A stretch of 64,000 nucleotides of DNA from NCBI RefSeq assembly GCF_003096075.1, contig NZ_CP015449.1, positions 1,240,001-1,304,000 on the forward strand, read 5' to 3'. The position numbers and the translations under genes were made by a program. A model generated the notes under the pieces. It saw nothing but the letters and a program-made list of their open reading frames with translations. It ran no database searches and had not been told where the DNA came from. The DNA comes from Dietzia lutea. Lineage in GTDB: Bacteria; Actinomycetota; Actinomycetes; Mycobacteriales; Mycobacteriaceae. Below are positions 56,836 through 64,000 of the stretch, piece by piece. Position 1 is the stretch's first letter. The number at the start of each line of letters is the position of its first letter.

Positions 56836-57756
56836 CTACCGGCCGAGCCGGCCGGGGTAGCCGAGCGGGCCGCGGTAGCCGAGCCGGCCGCGCGTGAGGA
56901 CGGCCACGGCCGCACCGGCCACGAGCGCGCCCACGGCCAGCGCGTACATCCAGCCGTCGCCGTCTATGCCGGGGAACATCTCGTCCCACATCAGGGAGGC
57001 GAAGGTGTTCACGCTTACGTGCGCGAGGATCGCCAACGGCAGGCTCTGGCCGGTGCGGTTGAAGATCCAGGTCATGACCAGGTTGAAGCCTAGGCAGAAC
57101 AGCAGGAACGACGTCGCGCGGGTCCAGCTCGCGTCCGGATACCCGCCCCACTCGGTGAAGAACAGCGGGAAGTGCCACAGCGCCCAGATCGGCCCCAGGA
57201 TCATCGACGCGACCAGCGGGCTGAACCGGTCCTGCAACCGGGGTAGCGCGAAGTCACGCCAGCCCGGCTCCTCCGCGAGCCCCGTGGTGACGAACTGGAA
57301 GAGCAGAAGCGGCACGTACATGCTCAGCGCCATGAGCGACGGCGCGTGGATCTCACCGCCGGAGAACGCCAAGCCGGTGAGCAGCATCCCGCCGGGCACC
57401 CCGAGAAGGGCGACCGCGTACCAGCGACCCGGAACCCGCCAGCGCAGTAGTCGCCGGACCCAGCTGCGTATCCCGGCCCGCCCCTCGGTGACGGCGGTGA
57501 CGAGGAAGGCCGAGAAGATCGGGCCGAGGTACGCGCCGGGGAGGACACCGACGATCGAGTTCAGCGTGACGGGCAGGACACCGAGCGCGGTCTCGGAGAG
57601 GACGTAGGGCGTCCACGCGATCCAGCTGAGCAGGTTGGCGAGGACGAAGAACGCGGGTAGCGGGTGGCGGCGGATGATCTCGTGCGGCCGCGGCCGCGGC
57701 CGCAGTCGGCGCGTGATGGCAGTGGCGGTGTCGGTGGGGGTTTCGGCGACGGTCAT
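56836..57756 (-). CDS. CPBP-family intramembrane metalloprotease
   Basis: 306 residues with about eight membrane helices. The three CPBP (Abi/CAAX prenyl protease-like) motifs are present: EEPGWRDF (EExxxR), LWHFPLF (FxxxH type) and HVSVN (HxxxN). Bacterial members serve in peptide maturation, immunity to self bacteriocins or signal proteolysis; no bacteriocin gene is near. The C-terminus ends in a short GYRGPLGYPGRLG-type Gly/Arg repeat. AAGGAA upstream supports the ATG at 57756. Confidence 0.9.
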   Translation of the reverse strand: MTVAETPTDTATAITRRLRPRPRPHEIIRRHPLPAFFVLANLLSWIAWTPYVLSETALGVLPVTLNSIVGVLPGAYLGPIFSAFLVTAVTEGRAGIRSWVRRLLRWRVPGRWYAVALLGVPGGMLLTGLAFSGGEIHAPSLMALSMYVPLLLFQFVTTGLAEEPGWRDFALPRLQDRFSPLVASMILGPIWALWHFPLFFTEWGGYPDASWTRATSFLLFCLGFNLVMTWIFNRTGQSLPLAILAHVSVNTFASLMWDEMFPGIDGDGWMYALAVGALVAGAAVAVLTRGRLGYRGPLGYPGRLGR

Positions 57757-58016
57757 GACCGGTTCCTTCGGTGAGGTGGCCGCGGTGGGTGCGACTGCTT
57801 CTCACGGTAGGAACCGACCGGGCCAGCTCTCGAGGGGAGAAAGGCCGCATCGCGGCGTTTGCATCGAAAGGTGCAAGAGGGACCTGCCGCCCGGCGAAAT
57901 ACTCGACTCCGTCCGGCCCCGTCCACCACATCGCGGCAGGTAGATAGCCTAATGGGGTTATTGAACCGGGACTTAATGTTCGAACCCAGGTGCGATTGCG
58001 GCGGTAGGATAGGGAC

Positions 58017-59306
58017 ATGATCTCGGACCTGGTGGAGTCGACGACGACGAGCGTTGAGCAGCTCGCGTCGGTGTGCTGGTCGGAGGTGTCCGAGTCGGAG
58101 TTGCCTGTGGTGTTGCGGCGGCTGGAGGAGGTGTCCCGGCGTGTAGAGGCCATCAGTGCTGCGGGGGCTGCGGAGGCGGCCGGCCGTGCGGAACGTGCGG
58201 GCCGGTCGGTGTCTTCGGCGGCGACGTCGCTGGGCAAGGATCTGGGGTTGACGGCGGGGCAGTGCCGGGCCCGGATCGACGCCGGGCGTCGTGAAGGATC
58301 TCCCGCGATGGAGGCGCATCGACGGGGCCGGATCACCGCCGGGCAGGAGCGGGCGATCGGTGAGGCGGTCGCCGAACTGCCCGAGGGCACCCCCGATGAG
58401 GCGCGGGAGGATTTGTCCCGCCACCTGACGGGGTTGGCGCAGGCGGGGGCCAGCGTGCGGGCACTGACCGCGGCGGCGGCGAGGGAGTTGGCCAAGGCGG
58501 ATCCGGGCCGGCTGGAGCGGCTGGAGAAGATGCAGCAGAAGCGGCGGGAGTTGCGGGCGCATCGGCCGGGTCTAGATGGGCTGGCGAGCATGGGGATCAC
58601 GGCCGAGCCGCGCCTGCAAGCGCTGCTCGCGGCGGTGATCGCCCGGTTCGGCGGCCCGGGGCAGTGCATCGCCGCGCCGGCGGATCCGGAGTCTGGTGAG
58701 CAGGCCGGCCCGGAGGCATTGGCTGCGGACGACACGCGTACTGCGGGCCAGCGGGCCTATGACGCGCTCTGCCACGTGCTGGCTCTGGGCTTGGCGGTGG
58801 AGCCGGGCGCGAGCCGCGGGGTGGCGGCGATCGTGGTGCGCCTGACGCCGGAGCAGATCGACGCGGTGGAGGCCGGTGGGCCCGGCGGGCTGGTCGGCAC
58901 CGACGGCGGGGTGCAGCTGAGCGCCGGGCAGGCGGTTTCGTTGGCGGGACGACGGTCCTGGTTTCTGTCAGCGCTGCGCGACGGGCGCGAGGAGCTGCGC
59001 CGAATCGACGTGGACCGGGGTCGGGTTCGTCGGTTGGCCTCGGCGATCCAGCGGCTGGTGCTGTATGCCGCGCACGGTGGGTGTACCCATCCGGGGTGCG
59101 AGCAGCCGGCGGCGAAGTGTCAGGGCCACCACGTGACGGACTGGTCGCGGGGCGGTCCCACGACGGTGTCGAACCTGGCGCTGGTGTGTCCTGTCCACCA
59201 CGGGTGGATCGGTGACGGGCCCGGCCAGTGGCGCACGGTCCCGGACCCGGCACGCCCCGGTATGCCCCGATGGATCCCACCCGGGACTCCGGCGAGGGCG
59301 GCGTGA
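58017..59306 (+). CDS. DUF222 / 13E12-type protein with C-terminal HNH nuclease domain
   Basis: 429 residues. The N-terminal DUF222 helical region ([45 protein letters not shown]) is followed by the HNH domain near residue 350 ([37 protein letters not shown]). This is the family called 13E12 repeats in mycobacteria, usually present in many copies per actinobacterial genome; role unknown. The upstream 60 bases are clearly AT-richer than the window. TAGGAT (58005-58010) lies six bases before the ATG (leaderless), and GTTCGAAC (57978-57985) is a palindrome in the -35 region. Confidence 0.9.
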   Translation: MISDLVESTTTSVEQLASVCWSEVSESELPVVLRRLEEVSRRVEAISAAGAAEAAGRAERAGRSVSSAATSLGKDLGLTAGQCRARIDAGRREGSPAMEAHRRGRITAGQERAIGEAVAELPEGTPDEAREDLSRHLTGLAQAGASVRALTAAAARELAKADPGRLERLEKMQQKRRELRAHRPGLDGLASMGITAEPRLQALLAAVIARFGGPGQCIAAPADPESGEQAGPEALAADDTRTAGQRAYDALCHVLALGLAVEPGASRGVAAIVVRLTPEQIDAVEAGGPGGLVGTDGGVQLSAGQAVSLAGRRSWFLSALRDGREELRRIDVDRGRVRRLASAIQRLVLYAAHGGCTHPGCEQPAAKCQGHHVTDWSRGGPTTVSNLALVCPVHHGWIGDGPGQWRTVPDPARPGMPRWIPPGTPARAA

Positions 59307-59455
59307 CCTCCTCAGCGCCGGCAGGTGGCCTGGCCGGGTCGGGCGCTGCGTGCCCGGGCCTCCGGCTGGCCAGCCGACTCGAGATCCCCCCGCGAGCGTC
59401 CGGTCACGCTGTCACCTGCGCCGTCGGCGAGCCACCGATCGGTAAGCTGGCCCGC

Positions 59456-60760
59456 ATGACCACCAGCCACCTCGACGCCCCCGACCTCGCCGGCCAGACG
59501 GACGCCGATCGGCCGGCCGCGGACCCGGTGCGCGACGCCGTCCACGGCGCCGCCCGTCGCGCCCGCGCCGCCTCTCGCGAGCTGGCGCTGCTGACCGCCG
59601 ACCGCAAGAACACGCTGCTGCTCGCCGCCGCCGACGCCCTCGTGGCGGCGGAGTCGACGATCCTCGAAGCCAACGCGGCGGACATCGCCGAGCAGATCGA
59701 GGCCGGTACCGGAGAGGCCATGCTCGACCGGCTCCGCCTGACCGCCGACCGGATCGAGGGCATCGCCGGCGGACTGCGCCAGGTCGCCGGTCTGGCGGAC
59801 CCGATCGGGACCGTCACCCGCGGGTCGACCCGGCCCAACGGACTCCAGCTCCGTCAGGTCCGCGTGCCGCTGGGCGTGGTCGGGATGATCTACGAAGGGC
59901 GGCCCAACGTCACCGTCGACGCGTTCGGTCTGGCCTTCAAGTCGGGCAACGCGGCGCTCCTCCGCGGCTCCCGCTCGGCACGCAACTCCAACGAGGCGCT
60001 CGTCGAGGTGCTGCGCGGGGTGCTCGCCGAGCACGACCTGCCCGTCGACGCCGCGCAGCTGCTGCCCTCGGAAGACCGCTCGTCGGTCACCCACCTCATC
60101 CAGGCGCGTGGCCTCGTCGACGTCGTGATCCCCCGGGGAGGCGCGGGCCTCATCCAGGCCGTGGTGGAGAACGCCAAGGTCCCCGCCATCGAGACCGGCA
60201 CCGGTAACTGCCACCTCTACATCCACGGAGACGCGGACCTCGACGAGGCGATCAGCCTCCTGCTCAACGGCAAGACCCGCCGCTGCAGCGTCTGCAACGC
60301 CACCGAGACCGTCCTGCTCGACGCCGCCCTCGGCGACGCCGCCGTGGACCGCGTCGTCGGCGCCCTCCGCACGGCCGGCGTCACCGTCCACGGCGACCGG
60401 GAGGGTCTCGTCCCCGCCGACGACGTGGACTGGGGCGAGGAGTACCTCAGCATGGACATCGCCCTCAAGGTCGTCGACGGCGTCGACGAGGCGATCGACC
60501 ACATCGCCCGCTGGTCGTCGGGCCACACCGAGGCCATCTCCACCCGCAGCATCGACGTGGCCGACGAGTTCTGCGCCCGTGTCGACGCGGCGGCGGTAAT
60601 GGTCAACGCCTCCACCGCCTGGACCGACGGGGAGATGTTCGGCTTCGGGGCCGAGATCGGTATCTCCACTCAGAAGCTCCACGCCCGCGGTCCCATGGGG
60701 CTCGAGGAACTCACCAGCACGAAGTGGATCGCCCACGGCAAGGGGCACGTGCGGCCGTAA
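59456..60760 (+). CDS. proA: Gamma-glutamyl phosphate reductase
   Basis: 434 residues. Aldehyde dehydrogenase-superfamily enzyme that reduces glutamyl-5-phosphate to the semialdehyde in proline synthesis. Conserved segments are [41 protein letters not shown] and the catalytic Cys in [18 protein letters not shown] (59443-59448) is seven bases before the ATG at 59456, suggesting a leaderless start; the frame extends upstream to 59228 within the DUF222 gene but is not conserved there. Confidence 0.96.
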   Translation: MTTSHLDAPDLAGQTDADRPAADPVRDAVHGAARRARAASRELALLTADRKNTLLLAAADALVAAESTILEANAADIAEQIEAGTGEAMLDRLRLTADRIEGIAGGLRQVAGLADPIGTVTRGSTRPNGLQLRQVRVPLGVVGMIYEGRPNVTVDAFGLAFKSGNAALLRGSRSARNSNEALVEVLRGVLAEHDLPVDAAQLLPSEDRSSVTHLIQARGLVDVVIPRGGAGLIQAVVENAKVPAIETGTGNCHLYIHGDADLDEAISLLLNGKTRRCSVCNATETVLLDAALGDAAVDRVVGALRTAGVTVHGDREGLVPADDVDWGEEYLSMDIALKVVDGVDEAIDHIARWSSGHTEAISTRSIDVADEFCARVDAAAVMVNASTAWTDGEMFGFGAEIGISTQKLHARGPMGLEELTSTKWIAHGKGHVRP

Positions 60761-60830
60761 GGCACCCGCGCCCGAGCAGGCCGCATCCGCGCGGTTCGCA
60801 CCAGATCACCCCACCGAGAGGACCCGCCCC

Positions 60831-61712
60831 ATGGACCGAGCCCGTACCGGACAACGACCGGCGTTCGAGAGCATCGACCACGTCATCGACGCCCTCGGGG
60901 AGCAGGGGTACCTGGCCGACCGGTCGACGGCGACGGTCGTCTACCTCGCCGACCGGCTGGGCAAGCCGCTGCTCATCGAGGGTCCGGCGGGCGTCGGCAA
61001 GACGGAACTGGCCAGGGCCGTCGCCGCCGCGACCGAGGCGGAACTCATCCGGCTGCAGTGCTACGAGGGCGTCGACGAGGCCCGCGCGCTCTACGAGTGG
61101 AACCACGCCAAGCAGATCCTGCGGATCCAGGCCGGGCAGGGCGAGGGCTGGGATTCCACGCGCGACGACGTGTTCTCCGAGGAGTTCCTCCTGTCACGGC
61201 CGCTGCTCACCGCGATCCGGCGCAGCGAGCCCACCGTGCTGCTGGTCGACGAGGTGGACAAGGCCGACATCGAGATCGAGGGCCTGCTGCTGGAGGTGCT
61301 CAGCGACTTCGCGGTGACCATCCCCGAGCTGGGGACGATCGAGGCGACCCGCCGGCCCTTCGCCGTGCTGACCTCCAACGCCGCCCGCGAGCTGTCCGAG
61401 GCGCTCAAGCGACGCTGCCTCTACCTCCACCTGGACTTCCCGACGCCCGAGCTCGAGCGGAAGATCCTCGCGTCCCGGGTGCCCGAGCTGGACGACCGGC
61501 TGGCCGAGCAGCTCGTGCGCGTCGTGGGGGTGTTGCGCGCAATGGCGCTGAAGAAAGTGCCGAGCGTGTCCGAGACGATCGACTGGGGTCGCACGCTCGT
61601 GGCGCTGGGCCTGGACACGATCGACGACGAGACCGTCCTGCAGACCCTCGGCGTGGTCCTCAAACACCAGTCCGACCAGCTGCGCGCGGCCGCCGAACTG
61701 CGGCTGAACTAG
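60831..61712 (+). CDS. MoxR-type AAA+ ATPase
   Basis: 293 residues. Walker A EGPAGVGKTELA, Walker B VLLVDEVDKADIEIE, and arginine-finger region LSEALKRRCLYLHLDFP fit the MoxR/CoxD family of chaperone-like ATPases. These act with the VWA protein encoded next (37 bases downstream) in cofactor or metal-centre insertion; the target enzyme is not in the window. GAGAGGA precedes the ATG at 60831. The pair between proA and nadD is also conserved in mycobacteria. Confidence 0.94.
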   Translation: MDRARTGQRPAFESIDHVIDALGEQGYLADRSTATVVYLADRLGKPLLIEGPAGVGKTELARAVAAATEAELIRLQCYEGVDEARALYEWNHAKQILRIQAGQGEGWDSTRDDVFSEEFLLSRPLLTAIRRSEPTVLLVDEVDKADIEIEGLLLEVLSDFAVTIPELGTIEATRRPFAVLTSNAARELSEALKRRCLYLHLDFPTPELERKILASRVPELDDRLAEQLVRVVGVLRAMALKKVPSVSETIDWGRTLVALGLDTIDDETVLQTLGVVLKHQSDQLRAAAELRLN

Positions 61713-61748
61713 CGGACGGACGCAGGAGATGATCGGGAGGCGGGGGAG

Positions 61749-63179
61749 ATGACCCAGAAGAGCCCGGGTGGCCTGTCCGGCCACCTCGTCGACTTCGTCG
61801 ACGCACTGCGCCGTAAGGGCATCCCCGTCGGGCCCAGCGAGGCGGTCGACGCGGCCTCGGCGATGGTGCACGTCGACCTGCTCGACCGCGCCGCGCTGCG
61901 CGAGGCGCTGGCCTCGACGATCCTGCACAAGCCCACGCACCGCGGGGTGTTCGACCAGCTCTTCGACCTGTGGTTCCCGGCCGCCGTCGGCGGCCACACC
62001 CCGGGCGACGCGGTGACGCTCGAGGTGGAGATCCCGACCGACGACGACGGCAAGGTGGATCCCGACGCCCTGAACGACCTCATTGCCTCGCTGCTTCTGG
62101 AGGACACCGACGAGTCGCGCGCCAAGGCCCGGGCGCTCGCCGAACTCCTGGTGGAGCAGCTCGGCTCGTACGACTCGGTCAACGGCCCGCGCTACTCCGC
62201 CTACCAGGCGTTGAGCCCGCTGGACACCAACTCGATCATGCAGAGGATCCTCGACGGTCTACTCGGCGCCGACCCCTTCGACCCCGACGGTTCCAAGCGG
62301 CACGCGGAGAAGACCGCGGCCGCCAACGCCGCGGCGGACCTGGTGCGCGGGTTCCTACGCGAGGTCGCCGACGAGACGCGTCGCCGCACCGCCGAGACCG
62401 TGGGGCGCGACCGGGTGGCCCAGTACGCGGTCGGCCCGGCGGCCGAGCAGGTCGACTTCCTGCGCGCCAACGACCAGGATCTGCAGGCGCTCCGTCGCCG
62501 GGTCGGGCCGCTGGCGCGCCAGCTCGGGAGTCGCCTGGCCGCGCGGCGTCGCCGCCACCGGCACGGTGCCATCGACATGCGCAAGACCATGCGTCGGTCG
62601 ATGTCCACGGGAGGGGTCCCCGTCGAGCTGGTCCTGCGCAAGCCGCGTCCGGCCCGGCCCGAGCTGGTGGTCCTGTGCGACGTGTCCGGGTCGGTCGCGG
62701 GCTTCAGTCACTTCACCCTCCAGCTGGTGCACTCGCTCCGTGAGCAGTTCTCCCGGGTGCGGGTCTTCGCGTTCGTCGACACCACCGACGAGGTGACCTC
62801 GTTCTTCGAATCGGGCTCCGACCTCGGGACGGCGATGAGCAGGATGGTGCGGGAGGCGGAGATCATCACCTACGACGGGCACTCCGACTACGGGCACGCT
62901 CTCGAGGGATTCGCCGACAGGTACGCCCATACGCTGACGAGGACGGGGTCGCTGCTCATCCTGGGCGACGGCCGCAACAACTACCGCGATCCCGCGGTCG
63001 GGGCGCTGGAGTTCGTCAGCGAGCGCGTCGGGCACACCCACTGGCTCAACCCGGAACCGCAGCGGCAGTGGGGGACCGGCGACTCGGCCGCCAAGTTGTA
63101 CTCCCAGTACGTGCCGATGCACGAGTGCCGCAACGTCGAGCAGCTCACGGCGGTCGTCTCCAGCCTGCTGCCCGTGTGA
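61749..63179 (+). CDS. VWA domain protein, CoxE-like partner of MoxR
   Basis: 476 residues. The N-terminal helical part ([20 protein letters not shown]) is followed by a C-terminal von Willebrand A domain from about residue 310, with the metal-ion-dependent adhesion motif in [11 protein letters not shown] (DxSxS) and FVDTTDEVT. An Arg/His-rich stretch ([11 protein letters not shown]) precedes it. It works with the MoxR ATPase upstream. GGGGGAG gives a strong ribosome binding site. Confidence 0.93.
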   Translation: MTQKSPGGLSGHLVDFVDALRRKGIPVGPSEAVDAASAMVHVDLLDRAALREALASTILHKPTHRGVFDQLFDLWFPAAVGGHTPGDAVTLEVEIPTDDDGKVDPDALNDLIASLLLEDTDESRAKARALAELLVEQLGSYDSVNGPRYSAYQALSPLDTNSIMQRILDGLLGADPFDPDGSKRHAEKTAAANAAADLVRGFLREVADETRRRTAETVGRDRVAQYAVGPAAEQVDFLRANDQDLQALRRRVGPLARQLGSRLAARRRRHRHGAIDMRKTMRRSMSTGGVPVELVLRKPRPARPELVVLCDVSGSVAGFSHFTLQLVHSLREQFSRVRVFAFVDTTDEVTSFFESGSDLGTAMSRMVREAEIITYDGHSDYGHALEGFADRYAHTLTRTGSLLILGDGRNNYRDPAVGALEFVSERVGHTHWLNPEPQRQWGTGDSAAKLYSQYVPMHECRNVEQLTAVVSSLLPV

Positions 63180-63244
63180 GCGACCGGGGCGGCGGGGAGC
63201 GGCAGACGAGTACGCGCCACCCCGGCCCGATAGACTCGGTGACC

Positions 63245-63961
63245 ATGACCACGACGGGAACCGCCGACGGCTCGCGGCGCCGCATCGGAGTGATGGGCGG
63301 AACCTTCGACCCGATCCACCACGGTCACCTCGTGGCGGCCAGCGAGGTGGCTCATCGGTTCGATCTCGACGACGTCGTGTTCGTCCCCACGGGCGAGCCG
63401 TGGCAGAAGCGTAGCCGGGAGGTCTCCCCGGCCGAGGACCGCTATCTCATGACCGTCATCGCGACGGCCTCCAACCCGCGCTTCTCGGTCAGCCGCGTGG
63501 ACATCGATCGCCAGGGGCCGACCTACACGGTCGACACCCTCAAGGACCTCCTCCGTCAGCACCCGGAGACCGAGCTGTTCTTCATCACCGGTGCCGACGC
63601 GTTGGAGAAGATCCTGACCTGGCGCGGCTGGGAGGAGATGTTCGAGCTCGCCACGTTCGTCGGCGTCTCCCGCCCCGGTTTCGAGCTGTCCGACACCCAT
63701 CTCACCGAGATCGAGGACGGGCGGGTCTACCTGCTCGAGATCCCGGCCCTGGCCATCTCGTCCACCGAATGCCGCCGCCGTGCGGCCGACGGCGCCCCCG
63801 TCTGGTACCTGGTACCCGACGGGGTCGTGCAGTACATCGCCAAACGCAACCTGTACCGACCGGAGGGCTCCACCCGTCTGGACGGCACCCCAGTAGCGAC
63901 GGCCCCGGTGCACCGGGTTCCCGTCCCCATCGATTCGCAACCCGAGGAGAACCCCCAGTGA
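63245..63961 (+). CDS. nadD: Nicotinate-nucleotide adenylyltransferase
   Basis: 238 residues. NAD biosynthesis enzyme that adenylates nicotinate mononucleotide. The nucleotidyltransferase motif is [13 protein letters not shown] and the C-terminal ISSTECRRR corresponds to ISSTxIR. A C-terminal tail of about 30 residues (from [12 protein letters not shown]) extends past the core. TAGACT (63231-63236) is eight bases before the ATG at 63245; a GTG two bases after it is in frame but too close. The rsfS start overlaps its stop by GTGA. Confidence 0.95.
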   Translation: MTTTGTADGSRRRIGVMGGTFDPIHHGHLVAASEVAHRFDLDDVVFVPTGEPWQKRSREVSPAEDRYLMTVIATASNPRFSVSRVDIDRQGPTYTVDTLKDLLRQHPETELFFITGADALEKILTWRGWEEMFELATFVGVSRPGFELSDTHLTEIEDGRVYLLEIPALAISSTECRRRAADGAPVWYLVPDGVVQYIAKRNLYRPEGSTRLDGTPVATAPVHRVPVPIDSQPEENPQ

Positions 63962-64000
63962 CCGCAAGCCCCGAGGCCCTGGAGATGGCCGCCGTCGCGG
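63958..64000 (+). CDS. rsfS: Ribosome silencing factor RsfS, N-terminus only (partial)
   Basis: Partial: 14 codons before the window ends. GTG overlaps the nadD stop (GTGA) and gives [13 protein letters not shown], matching the start of actinobacterial RsfS proteins, which follow nadD in related genomes. RsfS binds L14 and blocks subunit joining under starvation. The identification rests on these residues and gene order. Confidence 0.7.
   Translation, partial: MTASPEALEMAAVA

Noticed and set aside
56836-57756. CPBP protease as bacteriocin immunity or processing factor
   Set aside because: No bacteriocin precursor, modification or export gene is adjacent, so only the family assignment is supported.
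58017-59306. DUF222/HNH gene as an active mobile element or homing nuclease
   Set aside because: No terminal repeats or transposase are visible. The family is multi-copy in actinobacteria but mobility is unproven, so it is listed only as a gene.

Overview
The window is a dense, very GC-rich stretch of chromosome from an actinobacterium of the order Mycobacteriales (the Corynebacterium/Mycobacterium/Rhodococcus/Dietzia group). Three things suggest this: the gene order (glbO next to an alpha-glucosidase gene; pepN; a mycothiol-type DsbA-like protein; rpiB; nei; tig-clpP1-clpP2-clpX; valS-folC-ndk-rne-rplU-rpmA-obg-proB; proA; nadD-rsfS), which follows one strand of mycobacterial chromosomes; a benzoate/catechol cluster beside clp, as I remember it in Corynebacterium glutamicum; and many start codons that sit 6-8 nt after a -10 hexamer with no Shine-Dalgarno sequence. 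Dietzia is my best guess for the genus, but it is not proven. I found no insertion sequence, rRNA, CRISPR array or prophage.

Region by region: (1) 1-12.1 kb holds housekeeping genes: a truncated GH13 glucosidase, truncated haemoglobin, an HNH nuclease, aminopeptidase N, a DsbA-like oxidoreductase lacking its second active-site cysteine, ribose-5-phosphate isomerase B, a Nei-type glycosylase, tRNA-Gly(UCC), tRNA-Pro(UGG), trigger factor and ClpP1/ClpP2/ClpX, with a ClgR-type box ahead of clpP1. (2) 12.2-30.4 kb is a self-contained benzoate degradation block: transporters BenE (frameshifted) and BenK, a LuxR-type regulator, BenABCD (benzoate to catechol), CatABC (catechol to the enol-lactone), PcaD, PcaIJ and PcaF (to succinyl-CoA plus acetyl-CoA) and an IclR-type regulator. 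The protocatechuate branch (pcaGHBC) is absent from the window. (3) 30.6-44.6 kb is a core block: malate dehydrogenase, ValS, FolC, a small membrane protein, Ndk, RNase E, L21, L27, Obg and ProB. (4) 44.6-59.3 kb is more variable: carbonic anhydrase, sirtuin, metallo-beta-lactamase-fold hydrolase, AAA ATPase, FAD dehydrogenase, cation antiporter, RecQ helicase, serine hydrolase, methyltransferase, a two-component system whose kinase looks frameshifted, a CPBP protease and a DUF222/HNH protein. (5) 59.4-64 kb returns to the core: ProA, a MoxR ATPase plus VWA pair, NadD and the start of RsfS.

The most unusual object is BenC (18709-20832). It is a normal benzoate dioxygenase reductase joined through a roughly 230-residue Ala/Pro-rich linker with three PVGY repeats to a C-terminal FCD domain, the ligand-binding domain of GntR-family regulators, without a DNA-binding domain. 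Also notable are a 23-bp divergent promoter with one palindromic -10 element apparently serving both directions (46996-47018), a general leaderless-gene signature, and two probable single-base frameshifts of the same sense (benE near 12585, histidine kinase near 55035) that may be real or assembly errors.
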